DNA of 64,000 nt from Lampris incognitus (Eukaryota; Chordata; Actinopteri; Lampriformes; Lampridae): contig NC_079213.1 in the NCBI RefSeq assembly GCF_029633865.1, positions 104,827,947-104,891,946 of the forward strand, written 5' to 3'. This document shows positions 9,600 to 20,359 of this stretch, piece by piece. Below the pieces are notes generated by a model. That model ran no database searches. It saw nothing but the letters and a program-made list of their open reading frames with translations, and was not told the DNA's origin. Within the stretch, counting starts at the first letter, position 1. Every line of letters starts with the position of its first letter. Position numbers and translations under genes: made by a program.

Positions 9600-9890
9600 G
9601 GTGCGTGAGTATGTGTCCTGGTTGCTGCAATAGTGCCTCCTCTGGTCGGTTGGGGCGCCTGTTCGGAGGGGGGGGGAACTGGGGAGAATAGCGTGATCCT
9701 CCCATGTGGTAAGTCCCCCTGGTGAAACTCCTCACTGTCAGGTGAAAAAAAGCAACTGGCGACTCCAGGTGTGGGAGGAGGCATGTGATAGTCTGCAGCC
9801 CTCCCCGGATCAGCAGAGGGGGTGGAGCCAGGACGGCTCGGAAGAGCGGGGTAATTGGCTGGATACAATTGGGGAGAAAAAAGGGAGGGA
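9600..9890 (+). mobile_element. tRNA-derived SINE, family A, copy 1 (5' truncated)
   Basis: About 290 bp matching the body of the full copy at 26642-27075, from the GAGTATGTGTCCTGG block to the GGATACAATTGGGGAGAAAA tail. The tRNA-like head is missing. It interrupts the old gypsy RT at the point where the VTVKDSY block should be preceded by more pol. Confidence 0.85.
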
Positions 9891-9894
9891 AAAA

Positions 9895-10765
9895 TGTATC
9901 CCCAGTTGTTCTGTAGTTGCCCACCTTTCCGCTGAAGGGAGACAGGGCTTGAAGATGTAATAATAAACTATTGTGACCACCAGATGGTGCCAAAGCTCCC
10001 CACCAAACCTGAAGAAAGGTAACCGCTCAGATTTTCCCGTAAAGATCTGTCAGCATTCTTCATTGCTCTGCGGGGACGTGCCGCCGATATTCGTGGAATT
10101 GTTATTGAAACACGATGATTCGGCAGCTGTCATGCCCCGATCTTTCCTTCTTCTTCTTCTTCTTTTGTTTTTTGTTTTTTTAAACAGAAGCATCACTAAA
10201 CCCTAAAAAATACAATACATTTGACAAGCCTTCATTCTGCTGACAAAAATGTCGGAACAGTGCAGCAGCAGCAGAGAGTCAAAAGTGGTTGGCAAGATTG
10301 AAATATTTAATGTGCAGAGAGGACAAGGTTTCCTTTCAAGCTCGATCAATAGGATGAACAATCTCGCAAAGACAGGATCGCTTTAAATGGAGTCTGCACC
10401 CAGAGACTTGCACTTCCTCTCTCCTGCAAACAGCTCATGCCGGCCTTCCAGGCAAATAGCCGGCCATTATTCTCTGAATGAGCGGAGAACAACAAAAAGG
10501 ACATAAAAGAAAGAAAATGACACGAATGTGGCTCCATTTTCCAGCAGCTGCAGACGTCAAGGAAGTGATTATGGTAACTGCGCGTGTGTCCGTTGGGTCT
10601 GGGTTTGTTTGTGTGCGTGTTGTGTGAGATGTCTGTGTGTACTTATGTGAGTATGTATTTATAACTTGTGAATAACAGTGGAGGTGTGCTGGACAGCTTT
10701 GTCGTTTTGATGGCGGTCTGTTCCATTTTCAGCTTTCAGCAGCGTCATTAGCCTGCTCATCACAT
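9895..10765. other. unassigned stretch with a TTC/T-rich tract
   Basis: No gene or recognised element. A pyrimidine tract of TTC units and T runs lies at about 10142-10182. TG-rich sequence at about 10580-10650 leads toward the minisatellite. Confidence 0.35.
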
Positions 10766-11895
10766 GTGAATGCACATGTGCTCACATTCATGTAAGTGCA
10801 CGTTTGGCCACATTCATGTGAGTGCACATGTGCTCACATTCATGTGAGTGCACGTGTTCTCACATTCATGTGAGTGCACGTTTGGCCACATTCATGTGAG
10901 TGCACATGTGCTCACATTCATGTAAGTGCACGTTTGGCCACATTCATGTGAGTGCACGTGTGCTCACATTCATGTGAGTGCACGTGTGGTCACATTCATG
11001 TGAGTGCACGTGTTCTCACATTCATGTGAGTCGGATGTGGTCAGATTCCTGTGTGTGCACATGTGGACACATTCATGTGCGTGCATGTTTGGCCACATTC
11101 ATGTGCAAGCACATGTGCTCACATTCATGTGTGCACGTTTGGCCACATTCATGTGAGTGCACGTGTGCTCACATTCATGTGAGTGCACGTGTGGCCACAT
11201 TCATGTGTGTGCACGTTTGGTCACATTCATGTGAGTGCACATGTGGCCACATTCATGTGAGTGCACGTGTGGCCACATTCATGTGTGTGCACGTTTGGTC
11301 ACATTCATGTGAGTGCACATGTGGTCACATTCATGTGAGTCGTATGTGGTCAGATTCCTGTGCGTGCACATGTGGACACATTCATGTGCGTGCATGTTTG
11401 ACCACATTCATGTGCGTGCACATGTGCTCACATTCATGTAAGTACACGTTTGGCCACATTCATGTGATTGCACATGTGCTCACATTCACGTGAGTGCACA
11501 TTTGGCCACATTCATGTGAGTGCACGTTTGCTCACATTCATGTGAGTGCACGTTTGGTCACATTCATGTGAGTGCACGTGTGCTCACATTCATGTGAGTG
11601 CACGTTTGGTCACATTCATGTGCATGCATGTGTGGTCACATTCATGTGAGTGCACGTTTGGCCACATTCATGTGATTGCACATGTGCTCACATTCACGTG
11701 AGTGCACGTTTGGCCACATTCATGTGAGTGCACGTTTGGTCACATTCATGTGCGTGCACGTTTGGTCACATTCATGTGCGTGCACGTTTGGTCACATTCA
11801 TGTGCGTGCATGTGTGGCCACATTCATGTGCGTGCACAACAGTGGTCAAGTTCATGAGAGTGCACATGTGCTCACATCCATGTGAGTGCACGTGT
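10766..11895. repeat. 26-bp minisatellite, about 43 copies
   Basis: Tandem units of about 26 bp close to CACATTCATGTGAGTGCACG followed by a variable TTTGGC, TGTGCT or TGTGGT end. 26 is not a multiple of 3, so three units give a 26-residue period in every frame. Some units are variants: a TCGGATGTGGTCAGATTCC-type unit occurs at 11031 and again at 11340, and a CATGTGATTG-type unit at 11461 and again at 11669. These mark block duplications. The 171-codon frame inside is a by-product of the repeat. Confidence 0.95.
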
Positions 11896-11899
11896 GGTC

Positions 11900-13104
11900 A
11901 TACTCATATTTTAAAAATATTTCACTCTTTGATTCTTATTGAACAAGATCTGTTTTTACAAGCTTATAGGTACTCTCAGTAAAGCTGGGTTTTATCATAG
12001 CAAGCTGGGGGTCTTGAAAAGAGTTAATTCATTTTATTCCGTGCTCTGGTGTGTGTTTGGCTTCATAAGTAAACTGTGTGTCGTCTTATTTGAATCATTT
12101 TCCTCTCCGGATGCCAACTTCTAAGTTCGCAGTAGCTGCACCACGTTGGCGCCTGCAGGAAATATTATGAGTTATATTTAAGTTCTTTCCACCAACCACC
12201 TCTTGGTCTTGCATCACTCGGCTCCAGCATGCCAGTCAGCTGAAAAGAGAGAGAAAGGGTCCTCCACTATGCCGGAGCCCAGTGGAAAGATTTGTGCTGA
12301 AGTAATGGGACAGACATTCCTCTCTCCCTGCCGTCTCTCTCTCTCTACTACTTCAGTTCTACTGCAACGTCTCTCTAACATTCAGTATCACTTATTCGTG
12401 TGTTTGTTTTCTTCAACGTGGACACGCTTTCATTTTTACTGTTCTTCCGCTCAATTTCTTTTGGCACTCGACGGGTCCTACATGGTTTAACTATGTGAAT
12501 GCCTCTCAGATTTTTAAAATATTCATTATTAAGAATGTAATTATGCTTCTTCAACAAATGTTTGATTTAGGCCTCTTTATAAGTAGCAATATATTTTTGG
12601 TACTACTTTTTGAGATATTCAGCTGTTCTGTATGGAAAATGTCTCAGCAGAAATGAATGGCATGGTATTTGGTACAGACACAGTGACTTACACTGAAGTT
12701 AGATTTCAGCAGGTATAAGCACACGTTTGTTTTTTTCTCCAGATAATCTTATATTTATGAGTTAGCCAAGTACAGTTTTACAGATAGTCCCACAATAAAC
12801 TGACTTTTTCTTTTTTTGCAGATAACATGAGAAATCAATAACTAGATGATCCATATGATCTGGACCAGCTCCAGAACTAAAACCAACAGCAATTTCAGGA
12901 TTATATCCCTCACATCCATGTCTTATAGGGTTAGGGTTAAATTTTGCCTCCATGTTGTTCAGGAACACACATGGAAAATGACAATGAATCGAGTTTCAGG
13001 GAAAAGTCCAAACAAAGTCAAAAGGTTTTCAGCCCTTTCCCTGTTTTTTACAACCTGAGTCTCATTTTTGTGGTTTTTGCCATCATACATACTGGTTATA
13101 ATTG
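11900..13104. other. unassigned AT-rich stretch
   Basis: No gene or repeat recognised on either strand. Confidence 0.35.
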
Positions 13105-13595
13105 GGGCTTCACGGTGAAGGGGGTAACTCACCTCAACCACCACCAATGTGCAGCACCCACCTGGGTGATGCACGGCAGCCATTTTGCACCAGAATGCTC
13201 ACCACACATCAGCTTAAGGTGGAGAGGGAGGAATCACTGAGCCAATTACATGGGGGGATGATTAGGTGGCCAGGTGGAGAGAGCCAGGTTGGGAATTTTC
13301 CAGGACACTGGAGAACCCCTACTCTTTGCAATAAGTGCCATGGGATCTGTAATGACCACAGTGTCAGGACCTCGTTTCAATGTCTCATTCGAAGGACGGC
13401 ATCTCCTACAGCACAGTGTCCCCGTCACTGCACTAGTATTTTATTTATTAGGATCAGAGGGAAGACTGTCCCCTGCTGGCTCACCAACATCACTTCTAGT
13501 AGCAATTCATTTTCCCGGGATGTCTCCCATCCAAGTACTAGCCAAGCCCACACCTACTTAGGTAAATGTTGGAATGGCTGCTGGCTATAGGTAAT
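13105..13595 (-). repeat. interspersed repeat with a 5S rRNA-like module
   Basis: About 490 bp. Near 13525-13560 the plus strand reads GTCTCCCATCCAAGTACTAG then CCAAGCCCAC, which is the reverse complement of the internal part of 5S rRNA, a module used as a pol III promoter in 5S-derived SINEs. Surrounding blocks (ACCACCAATGTGCAGCACC, GATGATTAGGTGGCC) resemble a widespread fish repeat by recognition only. It is not a 5S gene, because similarity stops after about 40 bases. Confidence 0.6.
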
Positions 13596-13783
13596 GTTAT
13601 TCAACACGCAGCAACTTCCAGTAACATCGGTACATCAATTAATTAACATAAACACTAAATAATATTATACGCGTTAATTGGCATTATATTTTTCATTTAT
13701 TTTTTCATAATTAATCGAAATTAATGTGTTATTTTGACAGTTCTAGTGGGAATATCATTATACTGCCATCATTGTGGACATTT

Positions 13784-14140
13784 GGTCACAGGACCACCAC
13801 TGGAGCTTTATGACGGCATCTTATGGTGCCATGGAATATGATCTTTAAGACTTTCCTTTGAAAAAAACTAGTATCTCAGATTATTCCCCATTACCAATGA
13901 CTTACGTATGACTTTTCTATTGGGCTGGTCAGTCATGCAAGTTGAGCCAGGAAGTAACTCAGCAATGTGATCAACCATGAATGACATGACATTGGACAAT
14001 GTAACAGCTTTTAACTTTCACCTGTTTTCACTTCCAAATATGGGATTCAGCCTGGGTTTATTGAAACATGTCTGACACCCATATTCCATGACACCATAAG
14101 ACGCCATTGTAAAACTGAATCCAGCAACGGTCCTGTGTCC
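13784..14140. repeat. imperfect inverted repeat (possible fold-back MITE)
   Basis: Arm 13784-13840 is inversely repeated at about 14080-14140; the shared core is ATGGTG(C/T)CATGGAATATG with GTCTTATGG or ATCTTATGG before it. The arms are about 57-61 bp and the spacer about 240 bp. No clear target duplication was found. Confidence 0.55.
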
Positions 14141-14144
14141 AGAA

Positions 14145-15068
14145 TTTCCAAAATGGTTCTGGTGAATAAAATAATAACACAACCAATATGCATGATGGCA
14201 GAAACTACCAAAATAAGACGGATGTTTTTAAACGACCGAATTATCCTTTAAAGTCAGCAGAAATTAGAATTTGACAGTTATCTCCCCCCCAAAAAATTAG
14301 CAAGCGTGCTGTTAATCCTTGGTCACAAATGCACTGAAACATCATATCTTGTGATTACAACTGTTGTTTTATCCACTTTAGTGTCAAGACTAAGTCCTGT
14401 ATAACAGCATTTAGTTGACTGGGAATTGAGTTTATGCCCAGAAGCCTTCACATGTTTTTTTGCCGTCAGAGCCAAGACGCTTCAAAACATTAAACAAAGG
14501 CACTGTAAATACAGTCTCAGATGCATTAAAACCAAATCTGCTCTCTGTACGGTATGGTGTATGGTGCTCTAGATACACATTAGCAAAAAGACCTAAACGT
14601 GAGCAGTTGATGTCCCTTTTCCCCCCCCGAAGCTTCAGTAATGCATTCTGTCTTCCAGCTGGTAACTCACAACATGTGTGTAGTGTCACATTTACACAAA
14701 AGGCTTGAAAAAAAATTACTTTCACGCAGAAATGACAAAGCCGCAGTTCTGTAGGTTCCTCTATGGTTTGATATTATTGCTTTATCCTGCCAACCAACAG
14801 TCAACGAGTCAGTCGTTACCAGACATTCAAAACCTGAGTTTCCATTCCTTTATCTGGCACTGCCTTTTAACAGACAGTGTTCCATCAAAAATCTTTACTT
14901 CTTTTTCCTATCGTGATATTAACAGTGCTTTTATATTGTCGTCTAGACGTAGGTTTGGAGTTCAAGGGTCCAGCTCATCGCAGGCACCGGTTGTACCACG
15001 CCTCAGGAACGATATCGTTGTCGCTGTTATCCTTGAGAAGACAACCGCCCATTTGACCTTCCAGCCGC
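14145..15068 (-). other. 3' flank of kcnmb2, possible 3' UTR
   Basis: This is the minus-strand sequence directly after the kcnmb2 stop. I see no other gene. The nearest AATAAA on the minus strand that I found is at about 14057-14062, roughly 1 kb past the stop; whether it is used cannot be told from sequence. Confidence 0.3.
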
Positions 15069-15353
15069 TCACCTTTTGATGCGACTCAGTTGCTCACACA
15101 TGATTGACAGGTACTGGGTCAGCTTCACTAGGGCAATGATGACCATGCCACCAATCAAGGTACAGGTGGGCCAGAACAGGGAATGGAAAACGGCAACCCG
15201 GCCATAGATCTGGGTCAAGATGGCGGTGTCCATCTGGTCTGTGGGATCCACAAAGCATGTCACCGTTCCCTGAGATCTGAGGCGCTCGGATATGTTCTGA
15301 ACCATGGTGTGTGTGCTTGCGTAGTCCTTGTGGCACTTGGGAATGTAGAAGCA
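15069..15353 (-). CDS. kcnmb2: kcnmb2 last coding exon (BK channel beta-2 subunit C-terminus)
   Basis: 95 codons including the TGA stop at 15069-15071. The exon starts after a good acceptor (TTTCCTCAG) with CFYIPKC, continues the Cys-rich extracellular loop, and enters the second membrane segment (FHSLFWPTCTLIGGMVIIALV). It ends in the short cytosolic tail KLTQYLSIMCEQLSRIKR. BK beta subunits are two-pass plasma-membrane proteins that tune calcium and voltage gating of the Slo1 potassium channel. The match to vertebrate beta-2 is much closer than to beta-3, judged from known family motifs. It joins in phase 0 to the exon at 18306-18501. Confidence 0.93.
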   Translation of the reverse strand, partial: CFYIPKCHKDYASTHTMVQNISERLRSQGTVTCFVDPTDQMDTAILTQIYGRVAVFHSLFWPTCTLIGGMVIIALVKLTQYLSIMCEQLSRIKR

Positions 15354-15844
15354 CTGAGGAAATAGAAGGAGAGGGAAACGTTAAAGGAAGGCTGCACTCA
15401 AAAACAACACAAGGCTCAGTAACTAGAGCACCATTATAGACGATTGTGAGCTGCTTGCCCAAACTTACTCCATGTACATTGAATAAAAATTGTTCTCTGT
15501 TAGCACCACCTAGGGATAACGCGTCAAATGACATCACATACTTGGGAAGTAAAAAACTAAGAGATTACTGGAGAGAGTGTATGGGTGTATTAGAAGCGTT
15601 GTGGCTGTAGCGGTTTGCCAACATGGTTGTGTCCTCACACAATGCATGCAGGTACATGCAATAACTACGGCAAAGGCTCCCTGAACAAGAAAAGACTGTT
15701 TCTCTGTAAATATGAGTTACACCGAAGTGGTTGAAGTTTGAAAATATGGACCATCGGCACTTCCTGGTTGTGCACAGTGTCAGTGGTGAAATGTCCCTTT
15801 AACAGAGTGTGTGTAGTCTACTACAGTTACAGATACCATCTTAG

Positions 15845-16450
15845 TTGCACTACAACAGCATTCTCTATGGCTCATCATCCAAAGTACTAAACAAACTCCA
15901 GCACATCCAGAACTCTGCTGCCCGCCTCCTCACCCACTCCCGTGACCAAATCAACCCTTTCCTCCAGAACCTCCTCTGGCTGTCCCACAACAGATCCAAT
16001 TCAAAGTCCTTCTCCTCACTCACAAAGCCCTCCATAACTAGGCCCCCTCCTACCTCACTGACCTGCTCCACTACCATACTCCTTCCTGCAGCCTTCGCTC
16101 CTCTGATGTCAACCTCCTCTCTCTACCACAAAGGATCAAGCACTGGACCTCCTGTCTCCACCACACAGGACTAAGCACCAGATCTGGGGTGACAGTGCCT
16201 TCTCCATAACTGCCCCCTCCCTTTGGAACCTCCTCCCCAAACACATCAGAGACTGCACCGATCTGTCCACATTCACGTCACTAATCAAAACTCACCTCTT
16301 CAGAATTATTTTTAATGTATGATTATTGTTGTGTATAACATGTTTTTGGTGTGTTGCTTTTATGTTTATTTTATCTTATGTAAAGCATCTTTGTGTACCT
16401 TGAAAAGAGCTATACAAATAAAATACATTATTATTATTATTATTATTAGT
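15845..16450 (+). mobile_element. L2-type LINE, 3' end fragment
   Basis: The C-terminal ORF2 region in broken frames: NSILYGSSSKVLNKLQHIQNSAARLLTHSR, then KALHN- and LTDLL-like text, then SLWNLLPKHIRD. A short 3' UTR and an (ATT)n tail at about 16428-16449 follow. It lies within a kcnmb2 intron, opposite to the gene. Confidence 0.85.
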
Positions 16451-16982
16451 TTGTATAAAGAGAGCAAGTTGTGGAACTGCAACGATGATGTTTTTATTTA
16501 TCTGTTAAGAGAATCCCAAATCAGGAAATCAGTATTATAACATGTTAAAAAATTCTTCAGGCCAATATTATGTGCCTGAAATATTTGGGTACCACTTATC
16601 TGTTACTTAACTTGTGTTTTTTTCCCCTGAGCCATCAGAAAGTAATGTTGTGTGGACAATTAAAATCAAACAAAAATAATCATTGCTATGGTTGTAAATG
16701 AGTCATTAGTCCCGTTTGCTTAACAGTGAACTACCTGTGTTCTTTTTAGCTCAAATGCTAACTTTAGCCCAGAGCTAGCTAGCTAGCATTACCTATCTAC
16801 ATTGCAGGATTCATAAGAGAACTTAACCAAAGTTGAAGACTGAAGAGAAGAGAAAGAAGAGAGCTATTTTATTACTCCAAAGGGAACATCATATATGGTG
16901 GCCCGTTTGAGGCAGAAAAACAAAGTACACTAATAGATTACACAAATATACTAATAAATTACACTTATAATTAAAGTTAAAG

Positions 16983-17115
16983 TCCATCCATCCGTTCATC
17001 CATTATCCAAACCGCTTATCCTGATCTCAGGGTCGCGGGGATGCTGGAGCCTATCCCAGCAGTCTTTGGGCGGAAGGCAGGGAGACACCCTGGACAGGCC
17101 GCCAGGCCATCACAG
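16983..17115 (-). mobile_element. SINE family B, 3' part only
   Basis: Matches 17765-17900 of the fuller copy (blocks GCGGGGATGCTGGAGCC, CCCAGCAGTC, GGGAGACACCCTGGACAGG). It leads directly into a CA-rich tract. Confidence 0.8.
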
Positions 17116-17149
17116 GGTCCACCCACACCCACACCCACACACACACACA

Positions 17150-17400
17150 CACTTGTTTCACTATCCTTATGAGGACCCCTCATTGATTAAATTCATTTCC
17201 TAGCCTTAACCCTAACCTTAACCACGCAAACTACATGCCTAACCCTAACCCTTACCTTAACCTTACCCTAATTCTAACCTTAACCCTAAAACCAAGTCCT
17301 AAACCTAAAATAGACCCTTTTACTTGTGAAGACCTCTAAAATGTCCACACAAGGTAGGTGGTTTCTGGTTTTTCTATCCTAACGAGAACATTTGGTCCAC
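17150..17400. repeat. degenerate telomere-like (CCTAAC)n interspersed repeat
   Basis: Multiple CCTAACCCTAAC and CCTTAACC variants between AGGACCCCTCATTG and AAATAGACCC. The same flanking blocks recur at 48800-49060, so this is an interspersed repeat with telomere-like text rather than true telomere. Confidence 0.7.
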
Positions 17401-17418
17401 ATTAGGATAGTTAAACAT

Positions 17419-17420
<2 letters not shown>

Positions 17421-17491
<71 letters not shown>
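17421..17491. repeat. (AC)n microsatellite
   Basis: About 35 uninterrupted AC units. Confidence 0.95.
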
Positions 17492-17494
<3 letters not shown>

Positions 17495-17764
17495 TCAAAC
17501 ATAGGGACAATTGCAGGCCGGAGTCATCGCTTGGGAGTGTAGTGACCTAAAACAAATGGCCGCTTCATTTGCTAGTGCAAGCTACCAAATAAAACTAAAC
17601 TACTGATATATTAATACTAATATACTGATTAATATACTTTACTCATGCTATTATACTTTACTACTAATACTAATAGTAATGCCACTAATACTATTATATT
17701 GTACGGTTATACGATCATGCTTTGTGTGTGGTAGTACCTATGTAACTGTGTCTAACTGTACATA

Positions 17765-18143
17765 TATATATCCATCCGTCCGTCCAGCCGTTATCCAAGC
17801 CGCTTATCCAAATTTGGGTCACAGGATGATGGAGCCTATCCCAGCAGTCATTGGGCAGCAGGCGGGGAGACACCCTGGACAGGCCCGCCAGGCCATGACA
17901 GCGTCGACACATTCACACCTAGGGACAACTTACTACGGCCAATTCACTTGACCTACATTTCTTTGGACTGTGGGAGGAAACCAGATCACCCGGAGGAAAC
18001 CAACGCAGACACAGGGAGAACATGCAAACTCCACACAGAGGATGACCTGGGGTGACCCCCAAGGTTGGACAACCCTGGGGTTCAAACCCAGGACCTTCTT
18101 GTTGTGAGGCAACTGTGCTAACCATTGATGTACAGGCTGTGGC
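17765..18143 (-). mobile_element. tRNA-derived SINE family B, near full length
   Basis: On the minus strand it starts with a tRNA-like head (GGTTAGCACAG as degenerate A box; GGGTTTGAACC as B box) at about 18060-18143. The body follows (AACATGCAAACTCCACAC in plus orientation, then the GACACCCTGGACAGG block). It ends about 160 bp from the kcnmb2 exon at 18306, on the same strand as the gene. Confidence 0.85.
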
Positions 18144-18305
18144 AACAATTTTGCTCAAGTGGGACAGTAAAGAATCTATTATATTAATTACTAAAACTGT
18201 ATAAAAATATCAAAAAACTGACAAGGATGTGTAGGATGTGCTAAGAGCAGTCGACATATCATCAGCATTAAATAAACCTTCTGGGTTTCCAGATGGGTTG
18301 TGTAC

Positions 18306-18501
18306 CTCTGGGTTGCTCTCCTGTGTCTCCTCGTTGTGTGAAAGTCGCACAACCTTGCCTGAGGAGTTGAGGCTGACGTACACCTGCAGACAGGGGTAGC
18401 GGGAGCTCTTCCAGCACTCGGCTCCACAGCTGTATGAACAGTTCACATCCCACACGATGGAGGAGTTCAGGACTGTGCAGCTGGACTCCTCTGTCCATAC
18501 G
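18306..18501 (-). CDS. kcnmb2: kcnmb2 middle exon (extracellular loop)
   Basis: 196 bp bounded by an acceptor (TTCTTCCCAG) and a donor (GAG|GTACAC). It encodes VWTEESSCTVLNSSI, CSYSCGAECW and YPCLQVYVSLNSSGK, the first half of the extracellular loop, with paired cysteines and NxS/T glycosylation sites (NSS, NCS). It begins in phase 2, completing a Ser codon with the upstream exon, and ends in phase 0. The intron toward 15353 is about 2.95 kb and holds an L2 tail, SINE B copies and CA repeats. Confidence 0.94.
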
Positions 18502-18892
18502 CTGGGAAGAAAGACAGGTTTGGCAATATGTGCAATATATGAAATAATCACATACTGCTGACTCTATCATCTGTTATCCCATTATCATGTTTACTACCTT
18601 TTACTTTACTTGTTTATCTAATTACTATCTACCTATTTTTCATGTCTTTATTTTGTTTTATGTGCATTTTACTCTGTACCTTGTATGTATTGTAGTTATC
18701 AGAGTTAATGTGTATATTTTAATGTTGTGGTCTTTTGGGAGGCCCTGCCTCCATCTGATAGCCTTTTATTATTCAACCAGTTCTGGTTATTTTATTTGTA
18801 AACAATGTTATCTTATAATTTCTTTGCTTTTTTCTCATCTTATTCGGTTTTTTTATCTTTTCATTTAAAAAAAATATATTTCTAGTTTTTCC

Positions 18893-19330
18893 CCTTATCC
18901 CACCCGATTAACCCAATGGCATATGGCCGGAACGCTTGTCGAATAACTCCCCTGGCTCACGTTTCCACAGGAAGGAGATAGGCGTAACACCAGCTTCCTT
19001 CAAACTCGTGTCGGCTGCTCTCGCTATTTTACACGCGGAAGCCTCGCATGGATCGCATCATCTTCAGGTTGCTTAGGGAGAATGCAGTTGTTTGGCTGCA
19101 GGTGCCCGGGTGGGCCAGAGGGGTCGCTGGAGAACGACGAGTCCCCGAACACTACGCCGATCTACACCGATCTACACCCAGTATCCCTCGGGTAAGGGTG
19201 GCCTAATGAATGCCTTACCCCCTGGACGCTCTGGCCGTGACCGGTTACGGCGAGTCTGGGATACGAACCTCCCAGCCACATGACGAGCGGACTGCAAGAA
19301 CGGCGGTTTATTCCGCCCGGCCACCAGAGC
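18893..19330 (-). mobile_element. tRNA-derived SINE family C
   Basis: About 430 bp. On the minus strand a tRNA-like head includes GGTTCGTATCCC (B box, near 19255-19270), and the far end reads AATCGGGTGGGATAAGGGG. No second copy was seen in the window; recognised by architecture. It lies in a kcnmb2 intron. Confidence 0.65.
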
Positions 19331-19498
19331 CGCCCATCTTTTCATTTTTTAAATCTTTTTATTTCTTTTAAAAAAGGTGTTTTTATCTTATTCTATATTC
19401 CTTATTCAACGTCTTTTTGTGCCTTATGTAAAGAACTTTGAATTGCCTTTGTGTGTGAAATGTTCTGTACAAATAAACCTGCCTACCATCTGTCTGTT

Positions 19499-19500
19499 TG

Positions 19501-19578
<78 letters not shown>

Positions 19579-19579
19579 A
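19499..19579. repeat. (TATC)n microsatellite
   Basis: About 20 tandem TATC units between SINE C and the kcnmb2 exon at 19764. A related GATC/GATA tract (GATAGATC units) lies at about 19645-19675. Confidence 0.95.
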
Positions 19580-19763
19580 TAACCCCTATAGTTTCAGTAC
19601 AGGTGGAGCGAGACAGGGCCACGGTGAGGAGGAAACAGCTACAATAGATCGATAGATCGATAGATCGATAGATATACAGTGAATATATCTTACAAATGTG
19701 TTATATTACTAGATATATATGGAGATATATATCGTTCTCTTGCCAGTCATGGACTCTGATTAC

Positions 19764-19934
19764 CTGTCAGAGTAGGAGCGCAGGATGGTGATTCCCAGAA
19801 CGAAGTACATCATAACAGAGAAGAGGACCATGCTGAGGCCCAGCAGAATGGCTCGGTCCTCCCCGGCCCTCAGAGCCGTCACTGTCTTCCTCTTATCCAG
19901 AACCTCATATTCTCGAATCTTCTGATAGATGGAT
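19764..19934 (-). CDS. kcnmb2: kcnmb2 exon with first membrane segment
   Basis: 171 bp after an acceptor (TTTTGTTCAG), ending at donor AG|GTAATC. It encodes SIYQKIREYEVLDKRKTVTAL, AGEDRAILLGLSMVLF and SVMMYFVLGITILRSYSD: the cytosolic linker and the first transmembrane helix. It splits codons at both ends (starts with the last base of a codon, ends after two bases), which fits the downstream exon exactly. The upstream exon that would carry the start codon and N-terminal inactivation segment was not recognised in this window. Confidence 0.95.
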
Positions 19935-20324
19935 CTGAACAAAAAAATAGCTCTTTACAAACACCGCAACTAACATCTTGTGTTCTCATCTTTTTTTTTA
20001 AACTGCAATACATTCCCAAAAGATGCTATTGAGATGCTGTTTTGCTTCATTGGAGGACTTATTTGCCCCCCCCCCCAAAAAATGAAGCAAAATAGCAGTA
20101 TAGTGACATAACACAAATTAACCACAACTGTACCTCCGGTCAACGCCACCTTGTGGCGTCTTACTTCCTGCCCACAGGAACATCCTCTCTGATGATTGCA
20201 CGAAATGTAGCCCTCTGTTTCCGCCAGAGGTATTCACAAAAGCCTGCTGAGCCCACCTGCCAATGATGAAGTGAATGAAAAAATGCTCAGTCCTGTACAA
20301 TGCACTCCATCGACAATGCTAACA

Positions 20325-20357
20325 GAAGCTAGCTAGATAGATAGATAGATAGATAGC
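20325..20357. repeat. (TAGA)n microsatellite
   Basis: Short run of TAGA units after two TAGC units. Confidence 0.85.
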
Positions 20358-20359
20358 AG

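Noticed and set aside
10978-11493. 171-codon frame with repeating HIHV/SHSCECTC text, looking like a repetitive metal-binding protein
   Set aside because: It is only the translation of the 26-bp minisatellite; all frames are similarly repetitive because 26 is not divisible by 3.
10766-11895. CRISPR-like array of direct repeats
   Set aside because: There are no unique spacers of constant length; units are contiguous minisatellite copies in a vertebrate genome.
13520-13565. 5S rRNA gene
   Set aside because: Similarity covers only about 40 of 120 bases and is embedded in a repeat.
17150-17400. true interstitial telomere
   Set aside because: Units are degenerate CCTAAC/CTTAAC words and share non-telomeric flanks with 48800-49060, so it is a dispersed repeat.
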